DNA of 64,000 nt, taken from Pseudomonas guangdongensis (lineage in GTDB: Bacteria; Pseudomonadota; Gammaproteobacteria; Pseudomonadales; Pseudomonadaceae). Shown here one piece after another: positions 17,453 to 23,871 of this stretch. The translations under genes and the position numbers were made by a program. The notes beneath the pieces were generated by a model that did no database searches, was not told the DNA's origin, and saw only the letters and a list, made by a program, of their open reading frames with translations. Location: contig NZ_LT629780.1 in the NCBI RefSeq assembly GCF_900105885.1, positions 2,914,001 through 2,978,000 on the forward strand. The letters run 5' to 3'. The stretch's first letter is position 1, and each line of letters opens with the position of its first letter.

Positions 17453-18069
17453 GCCTGTGCTGTGGTGAAGCCCTGTGGTGGGGTGTGCTTACTTTTTCCG
17501 CCCCAAGATCCACCGTAAGCCACCCCGGAAGCCTCACCAGCAGAGCCACTTTCTCAACACCGAAGGTCTGCCCCGGTGGTTGCACCCGGCTGTGAGCCTC
17601 TGGTCTCGACAAGAATCGTGCCAATCTTGAGGGGGTCGATTAGGACGCACTACTGAGGGAGAAACGTCTCAACCGTGCAGAATCGTCTCATCGGCATCCT
17701 TGGTGCTCGGTGGGCCTTCTGAAGCTGGCGCTCATGTTCGACAAGAATCGTGCCAACTTCAGGGTGGTCGATTAGGTTGCACTACTGAGGGAGAAACGTC
17801 CCTAACTGGGAAAGGCTCATCGCATCAGCATCCACGCTGGGCAGTGACCGAGTACCCGTGACTACTTTGAGCTTCAGGCGTGTAGAACCGATAAACGCAC
17901 CCATCAGTGGGTGGCAGTTCAACGGAAGGGAACCTGACGAAGCTGGCTTGGGGGTGATGGCACCAAGTCGAGGCTGGCTACCTGCGTAGATGCAGGGTGT
18001 AGTCGCGGATGGCGAAGCCACTATAAGTTTCTCTTGTAGTGCTTTCACCATTCATCATCACCATCAATA
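17453..18069. other. Gene-poor stretch with long repeats
   Basis: 617 bp without a well-supported gene between the resolvase and the IS630 copy. It holds the pair of 63-bp direct repeats. An 89-codon minus-strand frame (17782-18051) lacks a ribosome site and recognisable features. Confidence 0.5.
17606..17800. repeat. Pair of 63-bp imperfect direct repeats
   Basis: Copies at 17606-17668 and 17738-17800, period 132 bp, about 55/63 identical. Both start TCGACAAGAATCGTGCCAA and end CACTACTGAGGGAGAAACGTC. A third partial match, GATTAGGACGCACT, is at 21066-21079 upstream of the HTH gene. Possible roles are resolvase sites or operators; neither is proven. Confidence 0.7.
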
Positions 18070-19175
18070 TTAATCCGGCAATACAATAGGGCATAATCAG
18101 CGTTTTTCACCATGACCAGCGACGCACGAAGCCTCAGCCCCTTGGAACAGCGCGAAAAACGCGCTATCGCCCTACGCATGCGCGAGCAGGGGTATACCTA
18201 CAGAGCCATCGGCGAAGCCGTTGGCGTTCATCTGCGCACGGTGGCGCATTGGGTCGCGATCGCGGAGCACCAGGGCAAAGAGGCCGCGATCGAAGGTGGC
18301 CAGCGCGGATCGCTGCCGGGGGAGCGACGCAGCCTGTCCTCCGAGCAGGAGTCACTGATTCGCACCCTGTTGCTCGACACCATGCCGGATCAGTTGAAGC
18401 TGGACTTCGCGCTCTGGACGCGTGATGCGGTGCGCGCCCTGATCGCCCTGCACTGCGGCTTTCAGATGCCTATCCGGACAGTCGGTGAATACCTCAAGCG
18501 TTGGGGCTATACCCCACAACGCCCGTTGAAGCGCGCCTACCAGCAGAAGCCCGAGGCGATAAAGCGCTGGCTGGAAACCGAGTATCCGAAGATCGAGCAG
18601 CGCGCCAAGGCCGAGGGCGGCGAGATCCACTGGGGCGATGAAACCGGCCTGCGCAGCGACAGTCATGCAGGGCGCAGCTACGCCCCGGCAGGGCGGACGC
18701 CCGTACGCGAAGTCAGCGGAAGCCGCTTTGCCACGAACATGATTTCGACGGTGACCAACCGGGGCAAGCTGCGCTTCATGCTGTACCGGGAAACCATGAC
18801 AGCGGTCGTGCTGATCCGCTTCCTGGGGCGACTGATCCGGGATACCAGCGGGCGCAAGGTCTTCCTGGTCTTGGACAACCTGCGCGTGCACCACAGCAAG
18901 AAGGTCAAAGCCTGGCTGGAGGGGCGGCGCGAACGGATTGAGGTGTTCTTTCTGCCCGCCTACGCCCCCGAGCTCAACCCGGACGAATACCTGAATGGCG
19001 ATCTCAAGCATCAGGTGCGCAGCGGGCCAAGTTTGAAAAGTCGGGATGCGTTGGAAGGCCGAGTCCGCTCGGTCATGCGGCGCCTTCAATCAAAGCCCGA
19101 GCGGATTCGTTCCTACTTCCGACATCCCAAAATCGCGTATGCAGCATGATTTGGGGTATTGGGTTGCCGGATTAA
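18070..19175 (+). mobile_element. IS630-family insertion sequence
   Basis: Terminal inverted repeats begin TTAATCCGGCAA at 18070 and end TTGCCGGATTAA at 19175, flanked by TA dinucleotides at 18068-18069 and 19176-19177, the target duplication expected of IS630/Tc1-mariner elements. It encodes one intact transposase. It lies inside the ffs island in what appears to be non-coding DNA. Confidence 0.88.
18112..19149 (+). CDS. IS630-family transposase
   Basis: A 345-aa transposase in a single frame. The N-terminus has a Tc1-like HTH (MREQGYTYRAIGEAVGVHLR). The DDE catalytic core is visible: Asp in IHWGDETGL, Asp in FLVLDNLRVHHSKK, and Glu in the IS630 hallmark YAPELNPDEYLNGDLK. No frameshift or stop is present, so it appears functional. 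G+C is closer to the chromosome than the rest of the island, consistent with a later insertion. Confidence 0.95.
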   Translation: MTSDARSLSPLEQREKRAIALRMREQGYTYRAIGEAVGVHLRTVAHWVAIAEHQGKEAAIEGGQRGSLPGERRSLSSEQESLIRTLLLDTMPDQLKLDFALWTRDAVRALIALHCGFQMPIRTVGEYLKRWGYTPQRPLKRAYQQKPEAIKRWLETEYPKIEQRAKAEGGEIHWGDETGLRSDSHAGRSYAPAGRTPVREVSGSRFATNMISTVTNRGKLRFMLYRETMTAVVLIRFLGRLIRDTSGRKVFLVLDNLRVHHSKKVKAWLEGRRERIEVFFLPAYAPELNPDEYLNGDLKHQVRSGPSLKSRDALEGRVRSVMRRLQSKPERIRSYFRHPKIAYAA

Positions 19176-19205
19176 TATCACCTATGAAGTTGATGACTAT
19201 GAGTG

Positions 19206-19361
19206 ATGACATCAAGTGATCTTGTGGAGCAACTGAAAGTCAAGCCTAAGGTGGAGCCACAAGTGCTACTTGATGACTACACCTTCATTGGTTCTGACCA
19301 CGATGGTGATGATGATATTGATCAGTCCCCAGTGACGATCTTCGATCTCCGACACAACTGA
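19206..19361 (+). CDS. Possible 51-aa acidic small protein
   Basis: A short frame starting ATG at 19206 (or GTG 19203) and ending TGA at 19361. The product is acidic, with a DHDGDDDIDQ stretch, and shows no family motif. There is no strong ribosome site. Codon usage looks coding-like and the frame begins just after the IS630 right end, so it may be a real small gene or the tail of one disrupted upstream. Low confidence. Confidence 0.28.
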   Translation: MTSSDLVEQLKVKPKVEPQVLLDDYTFIGSDHDGDDDIDQSPVTIFDLRHN

Positions 19362-19668
19362 CCGAGAGCCTCTCTGCTCTTCCCAGCTTCCTCCTCGGTC
19401 ATGTGTCAGGTCATGTGTCGGGAATGATGGTCAGGTGTCAGTGGTGATGATGGTGGTATGTCAGATGCCATATCCACCACCCATTCCTCCACCTCAGCCC
19501 CACCTCAAGTCCAACTTCAAGTAACACCTCGCAGCTTCCCTTGCTGCTTCAACTCAAACCCAGCCCGTTTTGTCCAGCCGTTCGAGCCGTCCATGTTTCC
19601 CCTTGGTGTGGGGAGCTGGTGGTGTGGACGGAAGGGACTCTGACGGCTGCACAAAAAGGAATCACACC
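19362..19668. other. Leader region of the antirepressor gene with short tandem repeats
   Basis: 307 bp with no supported gene. Three 12-mers, GGTCATGTGTCA (19397), GGTCATGTGTCG (19409) and GGTCAGGTGTCA (19429), form an iteron- or operator-like cluster ahead of the AntA/AntB gene. No clear promoter hexamers were found. Confidence 0.5.
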
Positions 19669-20493
19669 ATGAAGATCAAGCGTACTGGCAAGTCCTTCAA
19701 CTACACTCCGGCTGACTGCCCGAAGCATGTGATGCTGACTCTCGGATTCACTGAAGAACAGACCGAGAGGATGATCCGGGTGCGCCGGATACTTCCCTTT
19801 GTCGAGAGCAGAACAGAGCCGTGTATTGATGCCCGGAAGCTCTGGGAAAAAATAGGCAGACCCGAAGCCCGTTTCGACAAATGGGTCTCTCGCGGCGCAG
19901 CAAGAATAATGGACGAATTCGGGCATTATTCGGAGGTGGTAAAGAAGAGCACACCATCATCGCGAAAGCCCCGCACCGACTACATTCTCAGCCGTAACTG
20001 CGCAGCGCATTTGGCCATGAGCACTCAAACCCCAGAAGGGCGCGAGGTTCGGCACTACTTCCTCGACATGGAAGAGCTGGCCCTCAAGCTCATCCGCTAC
20101 ACCCCTCTCCGTGGCTCCATGATCACCACCATCGACAACCAGGTGGCCAAACAGGCATTCGTGGTTGCAGGTAACAAGGCCAAGGCTGGTGAGCTACCGA
20201 AGAATCTGGTCAAGAGCGAAGCCTTCAATACCCAGAAGACCCTCATGTCGCTGGTATGCAGGGTGATGACTGGTCTCTCTGCTGGTGAATGGAGGGCCAA
20301 GGTAGGGAAAGGCATCCGTGATGTACTCTGCCCAGAAGACCTCAATCAGTACGCCCGAGCTTACGACCTTGCCTCAATGCTGCAAACGGCAGGGAAGTCT
20401 CTCGGTGAGATCGAGGAGACGCTCAAAGCCAACTTCGGCAACAGCATCCAGGTCGATGACTACCTCACCGAGCAGCACCCGGAGGTAGCCTGA
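19669..20493 (+). CDS. AntA/AntB-type phage antirepressor protein
   Basis: A 274-aa protein. Residues about 45-140 match the AntA/AntB antirepressor pattern: IDARKLWEKIGRPEARFDKW, then DYILSRNCAAHLAMSTQT and GREVRHYFLDMEE. Such proteins bind and inactivate phage repressors. The C-terminal half (after RYTPLRGSM) is different and may carry partner specificity. The start at 19669 is set by the AAAAAGGA site 8 nt upstream; a longer frame reaches 19570 without support. The next two small genes follow by 2 bp and by overlap. Confidence 0.85.
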   Translation: MKIKRTGKSFNYTPADCPKHVMLTLGFTEEQTERMIRVRRILPFVESRTEPCIDARKLWEKIGRPEARFDKWVSRGAARIMDEFGHYSEVVKKSTPSSRKPRTDYILSRNCAAHLAMSTQTPEGREVRHYFLDMEELALKLIRYTPLRGSMITTIDNQVAKQAFVVAGNKAKAGELPKNLVKSEAFNTQKTLMSLVCRVMTGLSAGEWRAKVGKGIRDVLCPEDLNQYARAYDLASMLQTAGKSLGEIEETLKANFGNSIQVDDYLTEQHPEVA

Positions 20494-20495
20494 AC

Positions 20496-20648
20496 ATGCG
20501 ACTGATCGAAGCCTTCTTCATCGTTGCACTGCCCATCTGGCTCTCCATGCCGCTGATCTACTTCCTGCTCCTCCAGCTCAACCCAGGCATGAAGCTCACC
20601 ACAGCACAGAACAAGGCATCTTGCGGAGGCAACTGCAAGCCATGCTGA
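20496..20648 (+). CDS. 50-aa single-helix membrane peptide
   Basis: Too short for most gene callers. It starts 2 bp after the antirepressor stop with GGAGG upstream, and encodes one strongly hydrophobic helix (IEAFFIVALPIWLSMPLIYF) and a Cys-rich tail (SCGGNCKPC). Its TGA overlaps the ATG of the next frame (ATGCTGA). Unknown function; it might be a small membrane effector or regulator of the island. Confidence 0.6.
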   Translation: MRLIEAFFIVALPIWLSMPLIYFLLLQLNPGMKLTTAQNKASCGGNCKPC

Positions 20649-20851
20649 CCAGAGCTGACAAGCAGATCTCACCGGAAGTACGCAAGCATCAGAAACTCAA
20701 GGCGATCAAGGAGAAGCCCAAGGTGGCAACTCCAACCAACCCCGATAGACGCACCCTCGCTGAACACATGGCTGAAGTGGAGCGTCAATGGAAGGCAACC
20801 ACACGGATGAACCTTCCGGTGCTTCGTTTGGTGAAGACCACGAACGAATAG
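20642..20851 (+). CDS. 69-aa basic hypothetical protein
   Basis: Starts at the ATG overlapping the previous stop (a frame from 20621 is also open). It is basic and helical, rich in Lys/Glu (HQKLKAIKEKPKV), with a MAEVERQWKATTRMNLP stretch near the end. No recognisable domain. It completes a tightly coupled three-gene unit with the antirepressor and the membrane peptide, followed by a pyrimidine-rich tract and a structured terminator. Confidence 0.6.
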   Translation: MLTRADKQISPEVRKHQKLKAIKEKPKVATPTNPDRRTLAEHMAEVERQWKATTRMNLPVLRLVKTTNE

Positions 20852-20892
20852 CTGTACCTCTTCTCTTTCCTCTCTTTCTCTCTCCCGTGGCA

Positions 20893-20964
20893 ACCCCCGG
20901 TCATCCCTTCGTCTGCACCTCGCAGAAGATCGCTCTGCGGTCTGGATGGCTGGGGGTATTTTTT
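20893..20964 (+). terminator. Long structured intrinsic terminator or terminal part of an RNA
   Basis: A 14-bp outer stem (20893-20906 with 20944-20957, two G.U pairs) encloses a second hairpin CGCAGA/TCTGCG (20921-20926 with 20934-20939) and is followed by TATTTTTT. It terminates the AntA/B unit. The inner structure is larger than a simple terminator, so a small RNA role is possible. Confidence 0.65.
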
Positions 20965-21065
20965 CGTGAAAGCCTCTCTCCCCGGAAGACATCTTGTTCA
21001 TGTCATGACCCGCTCTCCACTGCTACTGATTCGATCAGTCCCGTGGGCTAACTGCGAGCCTCTCT

Positions 21066-21114
21066 GATTAGGACGCACTCATGGATGACGCCCCCGGTTC
21101 CGACTGGGGGTGTC
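21066..21114 (+). promoter_or_regulatory. Leader element of the HTH gene
   Basis: GATTAGGACGCACT (21066-21079), also present in the 63-bp repeats at 17.6-17.8 kb, is followed by an 11-bp hairpin (21087-21097 with 21104-21114, loop TTCCGA). It ends 35 nt before the HTH gene's ATG. It may be a shared operator plus RNA leader; unproven. Confidence 0.4.
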
Positions 21115-21149
21115 CTCCGATGCCCACGACAACTGTGAGAAGACCGCAC

Positions 21150-21389
21150 ATGAACCTGCAGTACATCCGTCGCCTGTCCCCGCAGTGCGACTTGATTCTG
21201 AACCACCTGGAGAAGGGCCACTCGATCACCCAGCGATCCGCCCTGATGGACTTCGGCGTGATGGCTCTGCCGCGCCGCATCAAGGATCTCAAGGAGATGG
21301 GCTACCCGATCCGCTCCGTGATGGAGACCAACAACCTGACCGGCCAACGCTACGCCCGCTACTCCCTGGAGAAGGAGACCCTGCAGTGA
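21150..21389 (+). CDS. Phage-type helix-turn-helix protein, 79 aa
   Basis: A small DNA-binding-type protein: CDLILNHLEKGHSITQRSAL and FGVMALPRRIKDLKEMGYPI form the HTH/winged fold found in many phage regulatory regions, including the conserved GYPI turn and a beta wing RYARYSLE. The start at 21150 is supported by GAGAAGA 7 nt upstream; longer frames from 21081 would cross the leader hairpin. The TGA overlaps the GTG of the next gene. Confidence 0.78.
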   Translation: MNLQYIRRLSPQCDLILNHLEKGHSITQRSALMDFGVMALPRRIKDLKEMGYPIRSVMETNNLTGQRYARYSLEKETLQ

Positions 21390-21586
21390 TCCAGCTCAAC
21401 AAGATCTTGAAGTCGTTCTCCAAGACCATCGACCAGCTCGAACGACTGATCGCCACCAACAACATCGAGGTTGACCACAACACCCAACAGATCGACCACC
21501 TGCAAGGCAAGAACCTGATGCTGCTGGCTGAAGCCCAGGCAGCCAAGGAGACCGCCGAGAAGTTGAAAGCTCTGGTAGGCCAGTGA
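21386..21586 (+). CDS. 66-aa coiled-coil protein coupled to the HTH gene
   Basis: Begins at GTG 21386, overlapping the previous stop (GTGA), with GAAGGAGA upstream. Heptad-like spacing (LNKILKSFSKTIDQLERLIA, then IDHLQGKNLMLLAEAQAAKE) predicts an amphipathic coiled coil through most of its length. It is probably an oligomerising partner of the HTH protein or of the antirepressors. No family recognised. Confidence 0.65.
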   Translation: MIQLNKILKSFSKTIDQLERLIATNNIEVDHNTQQIDHLQGKNLMLLAEAQAAKETAEKLKALVGQ

Positions 21587-21651
21587 CCCAGACCTGACCC
21601 GACGAATCGACGGGTTAGGTATCCAGCACAAGACCTGGGTGGCCAAATCGG

Positions 21652-21728
21652 CCAGTCAGCTACCCCGAATCCCCAGGCCCGCACAACGCGGGCTTTTTCA
21701 TGCCTAGAGGAAAGAGACCATGACCAAC
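21652..21728. repeat. 77-bp leader repeat, copy 1 (upstream of BRO-N gene)
   Basis: Identical to 22542-22618 except at 21720 (A of ATG here, G of GTG in copy 2). It includes the terminator hairpin, the AGAGGAAAGAGA ribosome site and the first codons. A shared motif, ACCCAGACCTGACC, lies upstream of both copies. Confidence 0.92.
21677..21698 (+). terminator. Intrinsic terminator inside the leader of the BRO-N gene
   Basis: Stem GCCCGC/GCGGGC with loop ACAAC followed by TTTTT, ending 22 bp before the start codon of the antirepressor. No space for a promoter remains between it and the ribosome site, so it either attenuates read-through or terminates the previous unit. Confidence 0.75.
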
Positions 21729-22502
21729 CAAGTGACCAACTTCAAGTTCGAGGGCAGCGCCGAGATCCGTGTGGTGAGCATCGACGGCAACCCGTGGTTC
21801 GTTGCGAAGGATGTGTGCAAGGCCATCGGCTACAACGTCAAGGAAAGTGGCGATGTGAACACATCCCAGGCGCTGAAACCGCTTGCTTCGGACGAGGTTA
21901 TCACTAGTCAGATTAGTGATAACCGTGGAAAACCTCCGAAGCTGATCTCCGAGTCCGGCCTCTACAAGCTCATCATGCGCTCGAACAAACCGGAAGCCCG
22001 CCGCTTCCAAGACTGGGTGACCCGCGAAGTACTCCCGGCCATCCGCAAGGACGGTGCCTACATCATGGGCGAGGAGAAGGTGGCGACCGGCGAGCTGGAT
22101 GAAGACGCCTTCATTGCCAAGGCGATGGAGATCATGCAGCGCAAGATCGAACGCCTGAAGGAAGAGAAGGCCAAGCTGGCTGTGGAGAACCAAGAGCTGA
22201 CCCACGAACGCGACGGTCTGTCCTCCGTGGTCGGCTCGAAGATGCACACCCTTGGCCGCTTTGCTCGCACCCTCCCGCAGATCAACAGCCTCGCCATCAA
22301 GTCCGACCTGCAGCGCCTCGGCTACCTGTACAGGAAAGGTGGCACCTACCGGATCTACCGCCAGTACGAGCACCTGTTCGTCGAGAAGTTCAACGATCAG
22401 TACGGCTCCATCGACATCTTCGTGACCGAGAAGGGCAAGACCCTGATCGCCTCTCTGGCTGACCAGAAGAAGCTGACCATGAAGAAGGCGTATGCAGCAT
22501 GA
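21720..22502 (+). CDS. BRO-N domain phage antirepressor
   Basis: A 260-aa two-domain protein. Residues about 10-115 are a BRO N-terminal domain (IDGNPWFVAKDVCKAIGY, then SGLYKLIMRSNKPEARRFQDW and VLPAIRKDGAY). A coiled segment (IMQRKIERLKEEKAKLAVEN) links it to a C-terminal antirepressor-type domain containing QINSLAIKSDLQRLGYLYRK. BRO-N/KilAC proteins counter phage repressors or bind DNA. Expressed from the repeated leader; stop 22502 precedes the second leader copy. Confidence 0.9.
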   Translation: MTNQVTNFKFEGSAEIRVVSIDGNPWFVAKDVCKAIGYNVKESGDVNTSQALKPLASDEVITSQISDNRGKPPKLISESGLYKLIMRSNKPEARRFQDWVTREVLPAIRKDGAYIMGEEKVATGELDEDAFIAKAMEIMQRKIERLKEEKAKLAVENQELTHERDGLSSVVGSKMHTLGRFARTLPQINSLAIKSDLQRLGYLYRKGGTYRIYRQYEHLFVEKFNDQYGSIDIFVTEKGKTLIASLADQKKLTMKKAYAA

Positions 22503-22541
22503 GCGAGTGGGTACAGACCCAGACCTGACCGGCTGAATTGA

Positions 22542-22618
22542 CCAGTCAGCTACCCCGAATCCCCAGGCCCGCACAACGCGGGCTTTTTCATGCCTAGAGG
22601 AAAGAGACCGTGACCAAC
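22542..22618. repeat. 77-bp leader repeat, copy 2 (upstream of KilA-N gene)
   Basis: One mismatch to 21652-21728, at 22610, where it turns the start codon into GTG. Near identity of a non-coding leader before two unrelated N-terminal domains implies recent duplication or gene conversion of a regulatory cassette. Confidence 0.92.
22567..22588 (+). terminator. Intrinsic terminator inside the leader of the KilA-N gene
   Basis: Same GCCCGC/GCGGGC hairpin with TTTTT as at 21677-21698, again 22 bp before the start codon. Confidence 0.75.
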
Positions 22619-23275
22619 GCAATCATCACCCGCGAGTACAACGGCAACGTCTTCACCTTCCGCGAGGACGGCTACTTCAACATGACCGACGCTGCGAAGA
22701 AGTTCGGCAAGCGCCTGGATAACTTCATGGTTTCCCCGGAGACCAAGGACTACGTCGAAGCCCTTTCTCAAACCCTGGATTCCAGGGATTGCCAAGTAGT
22801 ACAGGCGTTCCGTGGGGGCCGCACCCCTGGCACCTGGGGCCATCCCAAGCTCGCCGTCTTCTTCGCCCGCTGGCTGGACGTGAAGTTCGCTGTGTTCTGC
22901 GACATGGTGATCGACGACATCCTCAACAAGAAGGCCGAGCTGACCATCACCCAGCCCGCCGAGTCGATGGCCATGAAGGTTCCTCAGTCCTTCCCCGAAG
23001 CCCTGCGTCTGGCTGCCGAACTGGCAGAGCAGAACGAGAAGCTCGCCTCCGAGAACAAGGTGATGCACGACGAGCTGAACCTGCTGACCGTCGATGAGTA
23101 CCGGGCACTGACCCACCGCTACTTCAACCACGGCTACAAGGTGAAGCTGGGTCAGGCAGCCACCCGAGTCCTCCGCTCCGAAGGTCGTGAACCTGACCAG
23201 CAGGAGCGCACTGTCCACGTCTTAACAGCCTCGCCGTCACCCCTGACCGGCAGCGCCTCGGCAGGATATATTTGA
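22610..23275 (+). CDS. KilA-N domain protein, C-terminus probably out of frame
   Basis: A 221-aa protein with a GTG start set by the repeated ribosome site. The KilA-N domain occupies about residues 1-110 (FREDGYFNMTDAAKKFGKRL, then GRTPGTWGHPKLAVFFARWL), followed by a coiled segment and a TVDEYRALTHRYFNHGYKVK stretch typical of phage antirepressor tails. The last 25 residues (ASPSPLTGSASAGYI) look like a shifted frame: the underlying DNA at 23224-23261 matches 32/38 bases with the in-frame NSLAIKSDLQRLG coding segment of the BRO-N gene. Probably a recombinant or frameshifted gene. Confidence 0.8.
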   Translation: MTNAIITREYNGNVFTFREDGYFNMTDAAKKFGKRLDNFMVSPETKDYVEALSQTLDSRDCQVVQAFRGGRTPGTWGHPKLAVFFARWLDVKFAVFCDMVIDDILNKKAELTITQPAESMAMKVPQSFPEALRLAAELAEQNEKLASENKVMHDELNLLTVDEYRALTHRYFNHGYKVKLGQAATRVLRSEGREPDQQERTVHVLTASPSPLTGSASAGYI

Positions 23276-23432
23276 CGCGCGCAGCCCCAAGCTCGTGGGC
23301 TACAGATTGCTCATGGCGTACAGCATCCAGCCGACTACGAAAGAGTTGCTCTGCTGGACACTGAGGAGAAAGGTACGCATATCTGGGTGGCGAGGCTGCG
23401 TCTCGTCATATCAGGTGAGAAGGAACTGAAAT

Positions 23433-23774
23433 ATGCTGGACAAGACCCTGATCAATGGCTTCCGCTTCCTTGAGGAACTCCGCAAGCTCGACCCAGAGAT
23501 GCAGCTCCAGACTGCACAGACGTTCATGTGCGTTGCCCTTCGTCCGGGCATCACGATGAAGGAGATAGGAGACAAGCTGGGACTTTCCCAGTCCTCTTGC
23601 TCCAGAAACGTAGCGGCGCTCTCGAAGGTGCATCGCCTGAACAAACCAGGGCACAACCTTGTGGTGGCGGTCGAAGACCCAATGGAACGCCGCCGCAAGG
23701 TGGTAAACCTCACCCCAGATGGCGAGCGTATGGCCCGTAACATCAAGGCTCTACTCGAAGGCAACGACTTCTAA
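23433..23774 (+). CDS. MarR-like winged-helix regulator
   Basis: A 113-aa winged-helix protein. The HTH is in ITMKEIGDKLGLSQSSCSRNVAAL and the wing in DPMERRRKVVNLTPDGERMA, a MarR-family pattern in a shorter than usual protein (MarR is about 145 aa). GAAGGAACTGAAAT precedes the ATG. It is convergent with the integrase and is the last plus-strand gene of the island; it could control the integrase or the antirepressor genes. Confidence 0.82.
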   Translation: MLDKTLINGFRFLEELRKLDPEMQLQTAQTFMCVALRPGITMKEIGDKLGLSQSSCSRNVAALSKVHRLNKPGHNLVVAVEDPMERRRKVVNLTPDGERMARNIKALLEGNDF

Positions 23775-23871
23775 GCGAGGAGTGGTGCAAGACAGGCCTC
23801 GAACCTGGACAAAGCAGGTATTGCATCCGGAGCGGGAGGCCGAAGCCATCGCCGCGCTCGACCCTCTCCGC

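Larger units (their letters stand above)
20852..21149. other. Intergenic region with terminator and structured leader
   Basis: No protein gene supported. It holds a pyrimidine-rich tract (20855-20886), the branched terminator-like RNA structure at 20893-20964, and the leader hairpin of the HTH gene with a GATTAGGACGCACT motif at 21066-21114. Confidence 0.5.

Noticed and set aside
17606..17800. Possible CRISPR-like array
   Set aside because: Only two long imperfect repeats with a 69-bp gap and no cas genes; not a CRISPR.
17782..18051. 89-codon minus-strand frame near the IS630 copy
   Set aside because: No ribosome site, no recognisable domain, and it overlaps a 63-bp repeat; insufficient support.
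18068..19177. Idea that the IS630 copy disrupts a protein gene
   Set aside because: Rejoining the TA target gives no long open frame on either strand; the insertion appears intergenic.
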